64,000 bases of DNA, taken from assembly GCF_900103365.1 (NCBI RefSeq), contig NZ_LT629703.1, forward strand, positions 4,154,001 to 4,218,000, given 5' to 3'. A program made the translations under genes and the position numbers. Origin of the DNA: Afipia sp. GAS231 (lineage in GTDB: Bacteria; Pseudomonadota; Alphaproteobacteria; Rhizobiales; Xanthobacteraceae). Positions 1 to 9,345 of this stretch are shown in pieces. The stretch's first letter is position 1. Every line of letters begins with the position of its first letter. The notes under the pieces are model-generated. The model ran no database searches. It was given only the letters and a program-made list of their open reading frames with translations, and had not been told where the DNA came from.

Positions 1-832
1 ACACCGCGAGGCTGATGGCGATGCCCGGGAAGATCACCAGCCACGGCGCGGTGCGGACATATTCCGCCGCCGATTCCGACAGCATGCGGCCCCAGGAAGG
101 ATAGGGCTCGGGGATGCCGAGGCCGAGGAACGATAATGACGCTTCAGTGAGGATGGTGGAGCCGAGCTGTGCGGTCGCCAGCACGATCAGCGGCGCCAGC
201 GTATTCGGCAGCACGTGACGCAGCGCGATGCGGGTTTCGCTCATGCCGATCGATTTGGCGGCCTCGACGAACGGCAGTTCGCGCAGCGCCAGCGTATTGG
301 CGCGGATCACGCGGGCCACGGTGGGGATCAGCGGGATCGCAATCGCGATGATCACGTTCGGCAGCGACGGGCCGAGTGCTGCCGTCATCACCAGCGCCAG
401 CACCAAGAGCGGCAACGCCTGCAGGATATCGGTGACGCGCTGGAACACCAGGTCGACCCAGCCCGACAGATAGCCGGAGGCGAGGCCGACCATGACGCCG
501 ATCGACGATCCCAGGAAGGTCGAACCGATGCCGACCGCCAGCGAAATGCGCGCGCCGTGGATGATCCGGCTCCAGACGTCGCGGCCGAACGAATCGGTTC
601 CCATCCAGTGCAGCCAGTCGGGCGACGCGAGGCGATGCGTGGAATCGACGCTGAGCGGATCGTAACGGCTGATCAGGTTGGCCGAGATCGCCACCCAGAC
701 GAACAGCAGCATGATGAACAGGCCGAAGGTGCCGAGCACGTAGCGTTGCGCGAGAAATAGCAGCCGGCGCCAGCCATGCGTCGAATGGGCGCCGGCGCGT
801 TTCAGCTCGCTGTCGTAGTTGATCGAAGTCAA
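1..832 (-). CDS. Peptide-type ABC transporter inner-membrane permease, DppC/OppC-like (partial, C-terminus beyond window)
   Basis: One of two permease subunits of a peptide/opine/nickel-type ABC importer. The translated frame shows an N-terminal membrane segment around VLGTFGLFIMLLFVWVAIS, a periplasmic stretch with MGTDSFGRDVWSR, and the EAA loop EAAKSIGMSETRIALRHVLP that contacts the ATPase. All are typical of DppC. I chose the TTG at 832 because AGGAG overlaps the stop of the upstream permease and no ATG fits. The gap to that gene is only 10 bases, so the two are translationally linked. The left edge removes the last part of the protein, and ATPase genes probably follow outside. Substrate is unknown; the neighbouring binding protein suggests peptides or similar compounds. 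Confidence 0.93.
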   Translation of the reverse strand, partial: MTSINYDSELKRAGAHSTHGWRRLLFLAQRYVLGTFGLFIMLLFVWVAISANLISRYDPLSVDSTHRLASPDWLHWMGTDSFGRDVWSRIIHGARISLAVGIGSTFLGSSIGVMVGLASGYLSGWVDLVFQRVTDILQALPLLVLALVMTAALGPSLPNVIIAIAIPLIPTVARVIRANTLALRELPFVEAAKSIGMSETRIALRHVLPNTLAPLIVLATAQLGSTILTEASLSFLGLGIPEPYPSWGRMLSESAAEYVRTAPWLVIFPGIAISLAV

Positions 833-842
833 GCGGCGGCTC

Positions 843-1790
843 CTAATCCCCAAACCGGATGCGCGGATCGATCGCGGCATACAGCATGTCGACGGTGAAG
901 TTGGCGAACACCACGACCACGGCGATCAGCATCACGAGGTTCTGCACGATCGGGTAGTCGCGCCAGCGCAGCGCTTCCACCAGGAAGCGGGCGACGCCGG
1001 GAATGTTGAACACGGTCTCGGTCACGATCAGGCCGCCGATCAGGAAGGCGGCCTCGATGCCGATCACGGTGATGACGGGCAGGATGGCATTCTTCAGCGC
1101 GTGGCGGTAGTTGACCGAAGCTTCGGAAGCGCCCTTGGCGCGTGCGGTGCGGATGTAGTCCTGCCGCAGAATCTCGAGCATCGAGGAGCGGGTGATGCGC
1201 ATGGTCAGCGCGGCGCTGCGAAAGCCGACCGCCATCGCCGGTACGCAATAGATCGCAATTGCCTCGGTCCAGGTTTTCGGATTCGGGTTGTAGATCGGCA
1301 TGCTGCCGAACAGCGAGACCGACGCCATCAGGATCAAGAGGCCGAGCCAGAACGAGGGCAGCGACAGCCCGCTCAGGCTGACAATGCGCAAGGCGTAATC
1401 CAGCCGCGAGCCCTGATGCACCGCGCTGATGACGCCCAAGGGAATGCCGATCGAGGCGGAGAACAATAGCGCGAGGCCGGCGAGCCGCGCGGTGATCGGA
1501 ATCCGCGGCAGGATCTCCTGCAACGCCGGCTTTTCCGAGACGTAGGAATAGCCGAGGTCGCCGTGCAGCAACCCGCCGATCCAGTGCAAATACTGTACGT
1601 AGAGCGGCAGGTTGAGGCCGAGTTCCTTTTCCAGATTGGCCTTGTCGGCGGGGTCGACGAAGCCAGCCGCGTCGAACAGGATGTCGACGATATTGCCGGG
1701 GACGACGCGCAGCAGCACGAAGATGATGATCGAGATCCCGATCAGGGTCACGAGCATCAAAGCGAGGCGTCGCACGATATAAGCAAACAC
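843..1790 (-). CDS. Peptide-type ABC transporter inner-membrane permease, DppB/OppB-like
   Basis: Full-length first permease (315 residues) of the peptide-type importer. It begins with the family pattern YIVRRLALMLVTLIGISII, a first membrane helix followed by a long periplasmic loop. It contains the coupling loop RTARAKGASEASVNYRHALK and ends with DPRIRFGD, a usual DppB ending. The start is GTG, preceded by AGGGGA at good spacing. It lies between the binding-protein gene (about 200 bases upstream, with a repeat in the gap) and the DppC-like gene (10 bases downstream). The family works as a DppB-DppC heterodimer fed by a periplasmic binding protein. Confidence 0.95.
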   Translation of the reverse strand: MFAYIVRRLALMLVTLIGISIIIFVLLRVVPGNIVDILFDAAGFVDPADKANLEKELGLNLPLYVQYLHWIGGLLHGDLGYSYVSEKPALQEILPRIPITARLAGLALLFSASIGIPLGVISAVHQGSRLDYALRIVSLSGLSLPSFWLGLLILMASVSLFGSMPIYNPNPKTWTEAIAIYCVPAMAVGFRSAALTMRITRSSMLEILRQDYIRTARAKGASEASVNYRHALKNAILPVITVIGIEAAFLIGGLIVTETVFNIPGVARFLVEALRWRDYPIVQNLVMLIAVVVVFANFTVDMLYAAIDPRIRFGD

Positions 1791-1826
1791 CTGACGTTCC
1801 CCTTTGGCGTTCCTTTGGTATTCCTT

Positions 1827-1888
1827 GGAGCCGTTCCGGTCCTGATCAAATCAGAACCGGGCTCCGCTCTTTGTTTTGACGCGTTTCC
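1827..1888. repeat. Dispersed palindromic repeat, GGTTCTGAT/ATCAGAACC family
   Basis: An imperfect inverted repeat (CCGGTCCTGATC / TCAGAACCGG) is followed by TTTGTTTTGACGCGTTTCC. This second part is the reverse of a segment also found near 28.2 kb and, less well conserved, near 55.3 kb. The element lies in the gap between the binding-protein and permease genes of the same ABC system. It may form an mRNA hairpin that lowers permease expression relative to the binding protein; that is inference. Confidence 0.75.
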
Positions 1889-1993
1889 TACCGCAGATAA
1901 GTCTACGCAATCTGCGTAAACTTGATTGCGGCGCGAACCGGCGTCCACTTCGCTCGTATACGCTTTGGAGCGTCCGGTTACCGGCCGACGAAG

Positions 1994-3589
1994 TTACTTG
2001 TCCATCCAGACATCTTCGTAACGATAGCCGTTATAGGAGCTGTTGGACATGATCGTGACGTTCCTGACATAAGGTTGCCAGCAGGTGCCGGCCCGCGCAT
2101 GGAAGATGATCGGTCGCGCGACGTCTTCCTGCAATTTCTTGTCGATATCCCATACCAGCTTCTTGCGCTTGCCGACATCAGTCTCCTGCGACTGCACGTC
2201 GAACAATTTCTCGATCTCCTTGTTACAGTAGTTGGTGTAGTTGCGCTCCGAGCCGCAGGAGTAGTTCTCGTAGAACGACTGGTCGGGGTCGTCGACGGCA
2301 TTTCCGGTGAGATTGAGGCCGAGCATGTAATCCTTGCGCGCGACCTTCGGGAACCATTGCGCGGTGTCGACGACGTCGAGCTCGCCGTCGATATAGATGC
2401 TCTTCAGCTGGTCGATAAGGACGACCGCGGGATCGCGATACTCACCGATGTTGCGGGTGGAGACCTTGACAGCCAGATGCTTGTCCGGGCCGTAGCCGGC
2501 CTTCGCCATCAGCTTGCGGGCCTCCTCGCGGTTGGCGTTCACATCCGGGCCATAGCCCGGAATGCTTTCCAGCATCTCCTTTGGCATCGCCCAGAGGCCG
2601 GCAGGCGCCGGCAGCATGGTGCCGCCGATGTCGGCCTGGCCCTCGAACAGGATCGAGACGAAGGCCTTGCGGTCGAGCGCCAGCGCCATGGCGCGGCGGA
2701 TGTCGAGACTATCGAACGGCGGTGCCGTCGAATTGACGATGATGTTTGTCGAGACGTTGGTGGGCTCGACCACGCAGATGGCGTTTGGCGCCTGGGATTT
2801 CATGTCCTTGAGCAGCGGGATCGTGATATGTGTCGGGAACGTCATGTCGAACTTGCCGGCGACGAAGGCAAGGATCGCGGTCGAGCGGTTGGTGATGATG
2901 TTGAATTCGATACCGTCGAGATAGGGCAGGCCCTTCTTCCAGTAGTCCGGGTTCTTCACAAGCTTGATCGACTCGTTGGCCTTGAACTCGACGAACTTGA
3001 ACGGACCGGTGCCGATCGGGTGGGTGCGCATGTCGCCGGGCGAGACGTGGCAGGGATAGACCGGCGTGTAGCCGGAGGCCAGCAGCGCCAGCAGCGCCGG
3101 CTGCGGCCGCTTCAATTTGAACGACGCCTCGAAGTCGCCATTGGTGACGACGTCATCGACCTGATCGTACCAGGATTTGCGCGGGTTCTGCCGGAACTTC
3201 TGCTGCGACTTGCCCATCAGCATGTCGAAGGTGCATTTGACGTCGGCCGAGGTGAATGGCTTGCCATCGTGCCACTTGACGCCCTGTCGCAGCTTGAAGG
3301 TCAGGGTCTTGTTGTCGCTGCTCCAGGCCCAGCTCTCCGCGAGTTCCGGCCGCAGCGTATCCGCCCTGTTCTGTGCAACGTGCTGGTCAAAGATGACGAG
3401 GTTGTTGAAGACAGGCATGAAGGGGATGTTGATCGAATAGGTCGCGCCTTCGTGGATCGACGCGCTGCCGGGGCTGTCGCGGTGATAGATCTTCAGGATG
3501 CCGCCGTGCTTCGGTTCCTCCGCCGATGCAACATGGCTAGCCGGCAGCAACAACAATGCCGCAGCGGCAAGCGCGCGAACGCTCCGCAT
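1994..3589 (-). CDS. Peptide-type ABC transporter periplasmic substrate-binding protein (SBP family 5)
   Basis: Periplasmic solute receptor (531 residues) of the DppA/OppA type. It opens with a Sec signal peptide (MRSVRALAAAALLLLPASHV, then ASA). The mature part has family 5 landmarks: an LAESWAWSSDNKTLTFKLRQ segment, VKWHDGKPFTSADVK, and later GTGPFKFVEF. The ATG used here has GGAGGGG upstream; an earlier in-frame start would add a non-signal leader and lacks such a site. It is the first gene of a block with the two permeases. The ligand cannot be read from sequence; family members bind peptides, opines, glutathione or nickel complexes. Confidence 0.94.
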   Translation of the reverse strand: MRSVRALAAAALLLLPASHVASAEEPKHGGILKIYHRDSPGSASIHEGATYSINIPFMPVFNNLVIFDQHVAQNRADTLRPELAESWAWSSDNKTLTFKLRQGVKWHDGKPFTSADVKCTFDMLMGKSQQKFRQNPRKSWYDQVDDVVTNGDFEASFKLKRPQPALLALLASGYTPVYPCHVSPGDMRTHPIGTGPFKFVEFKANESIKLVKNPDYWKKGLPYLDGIEFNIITNRSTAILAFVAGKFDMTFPTHITIPLLKDMKSQAPNAICVVEPTNVSTNIIVNSTAPPFDSLDIRRAMALALDRKAFVSILFEGQADIGGTMLPAPAGLWAMPKEMLESIPGYGPDVNANREEARKLMAKAGYGPDKHLAVKVSTRNIGEYRDPAVVLIDQLKSIYIDGELDVVDTAQWFPKVARKDYMLGLNLTGNAVDDPDQSFYENYSCGSERNYTNYCNKEIEKLFDVQSQETDVGKRKKLVWDIDKKLQEDVARPIIFHARAGTCWQPYVRNVTIMSNSSYNGYRYEDVWMDK

Positions 3590-3870
3590 GGTCCCCTCCA
3601 CAACTTCGGTCTCAACTGGCCGATTGGTATCGAGGATACCACGGTGGTACGCCCGGGCAACCAGCCAAGCCGATGTGGGGATTGGCAATTCGGACTATTG
3701 CGGGGTTCGCGTGGCGGGCAATGTTCGCGTGGCGGAACTTGCGGGCGCGCTATTGCCGCGATTTGCCGGGAATTCGCCTATCGATCGCGTTTCGGTCCGC
3801 CATGGGCGGGCAAAGGCACACAGGGATCGCGCCAATATGCCTCACCTGTCTCACGGCGCGCTTCGTCCCG

Positions 3871-5421
3871 TCACACGATCCGTGAGGTCTTGTTGCCCCA
3901 GTAGCGGTCGCGCAGCAGGCGTTTGTAGAGTTTGCCGGTCGGCAGCCGCGGCAATTCGGCCTCGAAATCGATCGAGCGCGGCACTTTCTGGCGCGACAGC
4001 GACTGGCTGCAGAATGCGATCAGTTCGTCGGCCAGCGCCTGCCCCGGCGCAACCCCGGGCATCGGTTGCACCACCGCCTTCACCTCTTCTCCAAGGTCCG
4101 GATTGGGCACGCCGAACACCGCGGCGTCGGCGATCTTGGGATGGGTGATCAGGAGGTTCTCGCATTCCTGCGGATAGATGTTGACGCCGCCGGAGATGAT
4201 CATGAACGTGGCGCGATCGGTGAGGTAGAGATAGCCGTCCTCGTCGACATAACCGACGTCGCCGACGGTGCTCATGCCGCCATCGGGCGAGCGTGACTCC
4301 TGGGTCTTGGCCGGATCGCCGAAATATTCGAACGGCGTCGCGGTCTTGAACCACACCGTGCCAGGCTGGCCCTTCGGGCTCGGCTGCATGTTCTCGTCGA
4401 GGATATGCAGGTCGCCGAGCAGGACTCGGCCTACGGTGCCGCGATGGGCCAGCCATTGCTTGCTGTCGCAAGCCGTAAAGCCGAGCCCTTCGGTGGCGCC
4501 GTAATATTCATGGATGATCGGCCCCCACCATTTGATCATCTCGTCCTTGACCGCCGCGGGGCAGGGTGCGGCGGCATGGATTGCGATTTCGAGCGTGGAC
4601 AGGTCGTGGCGTTGGCGTACCTCGGCCGGGAGCTTCAGCATCCGCGAGAACATCGTCGGCACCAGTTGGGTATGGGTGATGCCCCACTGCTCGACCAGCG
4701 CGAGATAACGCTCGGGGTCGAAACTTTCCATGATGATGGCGGTGCCGCCGGAGCGAATGGTGAGGTTGACCGCGGCCTGCGGCGCCGAATGGTAGAGCGG
4801 CGCCGGCGAAAGATAGACCATGCCCTCACGGTAGTGCCACAGCTTCAGCAGGAAATCGAAGATCGGCAGGTTCTGCACCGGCGGCTGTTCCGGCAGCGGG
4901 CGCAGGATGCCCTTTGGCCGGCCGGTGGTGCCCGACGAATACAGCATGGCGGTGCCGACGCATTCGTCGGCGACCGGCGTATTCGGCAGCCCCGCGGTCG
5001 CCTGCTGCAGGCCGACGATGCGATCGCTCTCACCCTCTCCATCGACGACGATGCAGAGTTCGACCTTCGGGCATTCCTTCAACGCTTCGCGCGCAACATC
5101 GAGTTTCGCCTTTGAGGTGATGAGAATGCGCGACTGGCTGTTGGTCAGGATGTAAGCGAGCTCGCTTGCGGTCAGGTACGAGTTCACGCAGGTGAAATAG
5201 AGGCCGCTTCGTTCGCCGGCGCCGCAGGCTTCGAGATAGCGGTTGTTGTTCTCCATGAAGATCGAATAGTGATCGAGCCGCTTCAGCCCGCGGTTGCGAA
5301 ACAGGTGCGCCAGCCGGTTGCTGCGGGCGTCGAGTTCGCGATAGGTGACGATCTCGCCCGTGCTCGCCATGATGAAGGCGGGTTGCAGCGGGCGGAGATG
5401 AACATGCTTGCCGGTGTACAT
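3871..5421 (-). CDS. Acyl-CoA synthetase / AMP-dependent ligase
   Basis: ATP-dependent ligase (516 residues) of the ANL superfamily, converting a carboxylic acid to its CoA thioester through an acyl-adenylate. Seen in sequence: the P-loop-like motif YSSGTTGRPK at residues 151-160, the adenine-binding YYGATEG at 296-302, and the C-terminal LPTGK, whose lysine (about 497) catalyses adenylation. The ATG at 5421 follows an AGAGGA stretch and lies 16 bases after the stop of the dehydrogenase gene, so the two are probably co-transcribed. The substrate is uncertain; a medium- or long-chain fatty acid or an aromatic acid is possible. A longer reading upstream only re-reads the dehydrogenase gene out of frame. 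Confidence 0.93.
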   Translation of the reverse strand: MYTGKHVHLRPLQPAFIMASTGEIVTYRELDARSNRLAHLFRNRGLKRLDHYSIFMENNNRYLEACGAGERSGLYFTCVNSYLTASELAYILTNSQSRILITSKAKLDVAREALKECPKVELCIVVDGEGESDRIVGLQQATAGLPNTPVADECVGTAMLYSSGTTGRPKGILRPLPEQPPVQNLPIFDFLLKLWHYREGMVYLSPAPLYHSAPQAAVNLTIRSGGTAIIMESFDPERYLALVEQWGITHTQLVPTMFSRMLKLPAEVRQRHDLSTLEIAIHAAAPCPAAVKDEMIKWWGPIIHEYYGATEGLGFTACDSKQWLAHRGTVGRVLLGDLHILDENMQPSPKGQPGTVWFKTATPFEYFGDPAKTQESRSPDGGMSTVGDVGYVDEDGYLYLTDRATFMIISGGVNIYPQECENLLITHPKIADAAVFGVPNPDLGEEVKAVVQPMPGVAPGQALADELIAFCSQSLSRQKVPRSIDFEAELPRLPTGKLYKRLLRDRYWGNKTSRIV

Positions 5422-5437
5422 CGCAGCTGGAATCCTC

Positions 5438-6592
5438 TTATGCAGCGGAATCGAGAATTTCGCGCACCTGCGCCGGCCCCTCGATCCTGCGCGGATTGCG
5501 CGGCACCCATGGCGTCGCCATCGCTTGTTGCGCGATGCGGTCGAAGTTTTCGGGGCCGACCTTGACCTCGCGCAGGCTGCGCGGCATGCCGAGGCCGCGA
5601 ATGAAGCTGTCGAGCACGTCGCCGGCGTCTTCGCCCGGATGGCCCATCGCGGCGGATACCAGCGCCTGGCGCTCGGCATTGACGGATTTGTTCCAGCGCA
5701 TCACGAACGGCAGCATCACGCAGGAGGTGTAGCCGTGCGGTACGCCGAACTCGGCGCCGAGTACGTAGCCGATGCCGTGGCTGGCGCCCATCGGTATGCC
5801 GGACGACAGTCCGCCCATCGAAAGCCAGGTTCCGATCTGGCAATCCATCCTTGCATCGAGATCGTTGCCGTCGGCCTTCACCCGCGGCAGCGCCTGCGTC
5901 AGCAACGATAACCCCTTCTGCATCTGCGCGTCAGCGTAGGGATGCGACTGGCCGGAGCAGATGCCCTCGACGCAATGGTCGACGGCGCGAATGCCGGTCG
6001 ACAGCCACAGCCATTCCGGCGTGTGCGATCCCAGCGCCGGATCGAGGATCACCGCGCGCGGGATCGCCAAGGGATGGCGCACCGCCTCCTTGACCTTGGT
6101 GGTCTCGTTGGTGACGCCTGCGCTGGGGCTGAAGTCGCCGCCGGCAATCGTGGTCGGCGCGCTGATCTGGCGCACAACAGGCGCATTCATCGGCGGCGGT
6201 GCGCCCTTGACGGCTCTGATCCGGTCAATGCCTTCGACGGTGCGGATATCGTTGGCGAGGCAAAGCTGCACCGCCTTGGCGCCGTCGGTGATCGAGCCAC
6301 CGCCAACGGTGACGATGAGGTCGGCGTTGGCAGCGCGCGCCTGGTCGGCGGCGGCGATCACCGCCGAACGCGGCGTGTGCGCCGGCATCGCGTCGAAGGT
6401 GGCGGCATGGCGCGCGCCCAGGGCGCGGCGGATTTTCTCGATTTCGTCGGTTTCGCGGTTGAGCGTTCCGCTGACCATCAGAAACGCACGATTGGCGCCC
6501 AGCCGGTTCATCTGCTCGACGACAGCCTCGGATGCCGGCCGCCCGAACACGACCTCCTCCATGGCGCCGAATATCACACGCCCTTTATGCAT
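5438..6592 (-). CDS. Iron-containing alcohol dehydrogenase family protein, maleylacetate-reductase-like
   Basis: NAD(P)-dependent oxidoreductase (384 residues) of the group III dehydrogenase fold. The nucleotide-binding VGGGSITDGAK lies near residue 96. Metal-site histidines are visible as AVDHCVEG (His206) and GASHGIGYVLGAEFGVPHG (His272, His286). The aspartate four residues before the first histidine in FucO-like enzymes (DALTH) is replaced by Arg202. Maleylacetate reductases also lack that aspartate, so this may not be a simple iron-dependent alcohol dehydrogenase. The ATG has GGGGAGGA upstream. It precedes the acyl-CoA ligase in an apparent operon, which suggests processing of an alcohol/aldehyde or ring-cleavage intermediate before CoA activation. 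Confidence 0.88.
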   Translation of the reverse strand: MHKGRVIFGAMEEVVFGRPASEAVVEQMNRLGANRAFLMVSGTLNRETDEIEKIRRALGARHAATFDAMPAHTPRSAVIAAADQARAANADLIVTVGGGSITDGAKAVQLCLANDIRTVEGIDRIRAVKGAPPPMNAPVVRQISAPTTIAGGDFSPSAGVTNETTKVKEAVRHPLAIPRAVILDPALGSHTPEWLWLSTGIRAVDHCVEGICSGQSHPYADAQMQKGLSLLTQALPRVKADGNDLDARMDCQIGTWLSMGGLSSGIPMGASHGIGYVLGAEFGVPHGYTSCVMLPFVMRWNKSVNAERQALVSAAMGHPGEDAGDVLDSFIRGLGMPRSLREVKVGPENFDRIAQQAMATPWVPRNPRRIEGPAQVREILDSAA

Positions 6593-6656
6593 GCTTGTCC
6601 TCCCCGGACATTTTGGCTTTGTTTGATACAGCGTAGCCGAGGAATTTTAAGACGTC

Positions 6657-7319
6657 ATGCCCGAAGATGAGGTTGAAACGAAGCTGGCGTTGTATGGCCG
6701 CCATGCCTCGCCGTTCGTGCGCCGCGTGGCGGTGACCCTGCGGCTCTACGGCATCGATTATGACCACGTGCCGCTGATGCCGTTCGGTCCGGACAAGGCG
6801 GAACTGGCCGCCTTCAATCCGATCGCGCGGGTGCCGGCCCTGAGGCTCGCCGACGGCGAGATGCTGGTCGACAGCGCGGTCATTCTCGATCATCTCGACC
6901 AGGTCGCGGGCGCGCGGTCGCTGACGCCGGCCAAAGGCGCCGCGCGCCGCCGCGTGCTGACGCTGGTGGCGATAGCGCTCGGCGCCAATGAAAAGCTGGT
7001 CGCCGGCCTCTACGAGCGTCACTTCCGGCCGCGCGAGGCCTGGCACAGACCGTGGCTTGATGCCTGCGACAAGCAGGTCCGCGACGGCTTCGGCTGGCTC
7101 GACCGGCAATTTGTCGGGCCGTGGTTCACGGGCGCCGAGATGACGCAGGCCGACATCACGGTCGCGGTGTTCTGGCTGTTTGGTCGCGGCAAGCGGCCGA
7201 CGTTCTTTGGCGGGCTCGGTTGCAGCAGGTTACAGGCGCTTGCCGAGAAGTTGCAGGACACGCCGGCGTTTCAGGCCACGCTGCCGGAGAAGGAGACGCT
7301 GGCGAGCGAGCTTGGCTGA
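6657..7319 (+). CDS. Glutathione S-transferase family protein
   Basis: Cytosolic GST-fold protein (220 residues). It has an N-terminal thioredoxin-like domain (LALYGRHASPFVRRVAVTLR), the cis-proline motif ARVPAL and the glutathione gamma-glutamyl contact DSAVILDHLD, then an all-helical C-terminal domain with the N-capping ADITVAVFW. It is divergent from the dehydrogenase gene, with 64 bases between, so the promoters probably overlap. It nearly abuts the acyl-CoA dehydrogenase gene on the opposite strand. A conjugating, dehalogenating or isomerising role is possible; the substrate is unknown. Confidence 0.92.
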   Translation: MPEDEVETKLALYGRHASPFVRRVAVTLRLYGIDYDHVPLMPFGPDKAELAAFNPIARVPALRLADGEMLVDSAVILDHLDQVAGARSLTPAKGAARRRVLTLVAIALGANEKLVAGLYERHFRPREAWHRPWLDACDKQVRDGFGWLDRQFVGPWFTGAEMTQADITVAVFWLFGRGKRPTFFGGLGCSRLQALAEKLQDTPAFQATLPEKETLASELG

Positions 7320-7323
7320 TGGC

Positions 7324-9096
7324 TTAAGCCAACAGTCCGGCGATCTCCTCAACCGAAACAACCCGCTCCGACAACAACACCTCCGCTGCCGCGCGTTCCC
7401 ACGCCGCCTCCCGCGGCGCCAGCGGATCCTGCGTGCTCAGCCGGTGTTCGAGCACGAGCCGGGCGTACAGCGCGCGCCGCGCGTCGACGCCGGGCCTTGC
7501 CGCTTCCGAGGCCATGAGGATCGCACTGGTGATGTGATAGAGTGCGCTGGCGGCTTGGCGCGCATGCCCTTCCAGCGCCGCCTCGGCGGCGACGCGATCG
7601 GCAAACGCAGCCACACGATCCAGCATCTGCCGCAGGCGATCGCTGAAGACGAGCGGAATCGACGCGGCCTCGTCCAGCAATGTCACCAGCGCCGCCTGCA
7701 ACGCCCTGTGCGCAAAACTCTTGCCGACGGCGCGGGTGATGATGTCGAGCGCGTTGATGTTGCTGGTGCCCTCCCAGAGCACGCCGAGATGGGCATCGCG
7801 CACCAGCCGGGCGTGCACCCATTCCTCGATGTAGCCGTTGCCGCCACGCACCTCCATCGATCCGGTCGCCACCGGAATGTTGTCACGGCAGGCGCGGAAT
7901 TTCAAAAGCGGCGTCAGGATGCGCAGGATATTCCGGGCATCGTTGTCGCCGGCATTGGCGCGGTCCATCGCATCGGCCGCGAACAGGAACATCGACAGCG
8001 ATTGTTCCGCCGGCAGCGTGATTTTCAGGAGCTGGCGGCGGAGCAGGGGATAGTCGATGATGGTGTTGCCGAACGCCTGCCGGGTGCGCGCGCACACCAT
8101 GGCCTCGTTGACGCAGCGCCGCATCATCGCCGCCGCGCGCACGCCATGCGACAGCCGCGACAGGTTGACCTGCTCCATCATCTGCTTGAGGCCCTGGCTG
8201 GCCTCGCCGACCAGGTAGGCGACAGCGCCTTCGAGCAAAATTTCGCCCGACGCCATCGAGCGGGTGCCGAGCTTGTCCTTGAGACGAACGATGCGATAGG
8301 CGTTGCGGCTTCCGTCCTTCAGCCGGCGCGGCATCGCGAACAGCGCGAGCCCTTTGGTGCCTGATGGTGCGCCCTCGGGCCGCGCCAGCAGCAGCGCCAC
8401 GTCGGCGTCGGCGTGCGAGCAGAACCATTTGTCGCCGAACAGACGCCACTCGCCGTCTTCCAGACGTGCCGTGGTTTCGATGGTGCCGACGTCGGAGCCG
8501 CCGGCGCGTTCGGTCATGAACTGCGTGCCCTTCCACATCGTGGCGACATCGCCGGACAGCATTTTCGGCAGCAGGTAGGCCTGCAGTTCGGGACTGGCGA
8601 ACTTCCGGATCAGGTGGGTCGAGGTGTCGGTGACGCTGATCGGGCACATCAGGCCGAACTCGGCCTGCACGAACAGATATTGCAGCGCGTATTTCGCCAC
8701 CGCGGGCAGCGGCCTGTCCATGCCGAGCGCGCCGGCGCGATGGCTCATGGCGTGGAATTGGAAATCGCCGAAGGCGATCTGCTCCATCTCGCGATAGGAG
8801 GCGTGATAGTCGATCCAGTCCTCGTCGCGACCAAAACGGTCGCGCGGCTGCAACACCGGCGGATGCTTGTCGGCAAGCCGCGCCAGTTCGTCGAGCCTGC
8901 CGCCGGCGAGCGCGCCGAGCCGGTCGAAGTGCGGTTCCAGGTTCTGGAAGTCGGCAGGTGACAGATAGTGCGCGAGCAGATCACGCAAGCCGCGGTCGAT
9001 GGCGTAGAAGTTTTGCCCGGCAGCATCGGGCGCGATGTGGTCGGCGCCGCGGCGCAAGCCCGCCTCCGGCTGATGTCGGCGTGAAAGCGCGTCCAT
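7324..9096 (-). CDS. AidB-type acyl-CoA dehydrogenase
   Basis: FAD enzyme of 590 residues, longer than the usual 380-400 of acyl-CoA dehydrogenases, matching the long AidB/FadE subgroup. Landmarks are MTERAGGSDVGTIET and GEWRLFGDKWFCSHADADV in the middle domain, and METRGG-like MEVRGGNGYIEEW with VLWEGTSNINALDI in the C-terminal domain. The glutamate in WEGTSN is at the usual catalytic-base position. E. coli AidB is linked to alkylation damage and binds DNA; whether that holds here is unknown. It converges on the GST gene with 4 bases between stops. A repeat lies upstream, next to its promoter region. Confidence 0.92.
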   Translation of the reverse strand: MDALSRRHQPEAGLRRGADHIAPDAAGQNFYAIDRGLRDLLAHYLSPADFQNLEPHFDRLGALAGGRLDELARLADKHPPVLQPRDRFGRDEDWIDYHASYREMEQIAFGDFQFHAMSHRAGALGMDRPLPAVAKYALQYLFVQAEFGLMCPISVTDTSTHLIRKFASPELQAYLLPKMLSGDVATMWKGTQFMTERAGGSDVGTIETTARLEDGEWRLFGDKWFCSHADADVALLLARPEGAPSGTKGLALFAMPRRLKDGSRNAYRIVRLKDKLGTRSMASGEILLEGAVAYLVGEASQGLKQMMEQVNLSRLSHGVRAAAMMRRCVNEAMVCARTRQAFGNTIIDYPLLRRQLLKITLPAEQSLSMFLFAADAMDRANAGDNDARNILRILTPLLKFRACRDNIPVATGSMEVRGGNGYIEEWVHARLVRDAHLGVLWEGTSNINALDIITRAVGKSFAHRALQAALVTLLDEAASIPLVFSDRLRQMLDRVAAFADRVAAEAALEGHARQAASALYHITSAILMASEAARPGVDARRALYARLVLEHRLSTQDPLAPREAAWERAAAEVLLSERVVSVEEIAGLLA

Positions 9097-9179
9097 GGCT
9101 GATCTCCCTGTCGGGTTTTCCCGATGCTTACCGCCTTAGGGACGGTTGTTCCAGAGCCATCCACGCCATTGCGAACCCC

Positions 9180-9257
9180 GTAGGATGGGTGGAGCGAAGC
9201 GATACTCATCAATACCACCCGTGGGACGATGGGTATCGCTGCGCTCCACCCATCCTA
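9180..9257. repeat. Palindromic intergenic repeat, GTAGGATGGGTGGAGCG family
   Basis: Near-perfect inverted repeat. The left arm GTAGGATGGGTGGAGCG pairs with CGCTCCACCCATCCTAC, with inner arms GCGATAC/GTATCGC. This family is common between genes in Bradyrhizobium. It sits between the start of the AidB-type gene and the start of the small DUF6916-like gene. Confidence 0.85.
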
Positions 9258-9345
9258 CCTCAGCAGCCCGTCGCGCGCCGGCAATGGTCTTCACGCGCGT
9301 AACCGCGATATACTAGAGCCAGGACACAACCGGAAGGATAGTTAG

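Noticed and set aside
1922..3904. 660-codon plus-strand frame
   Set aside because: It mirrors the ABC binding-protein gene on the other strand, has mostly Arg/Asp/Val-rich content and no family motif.
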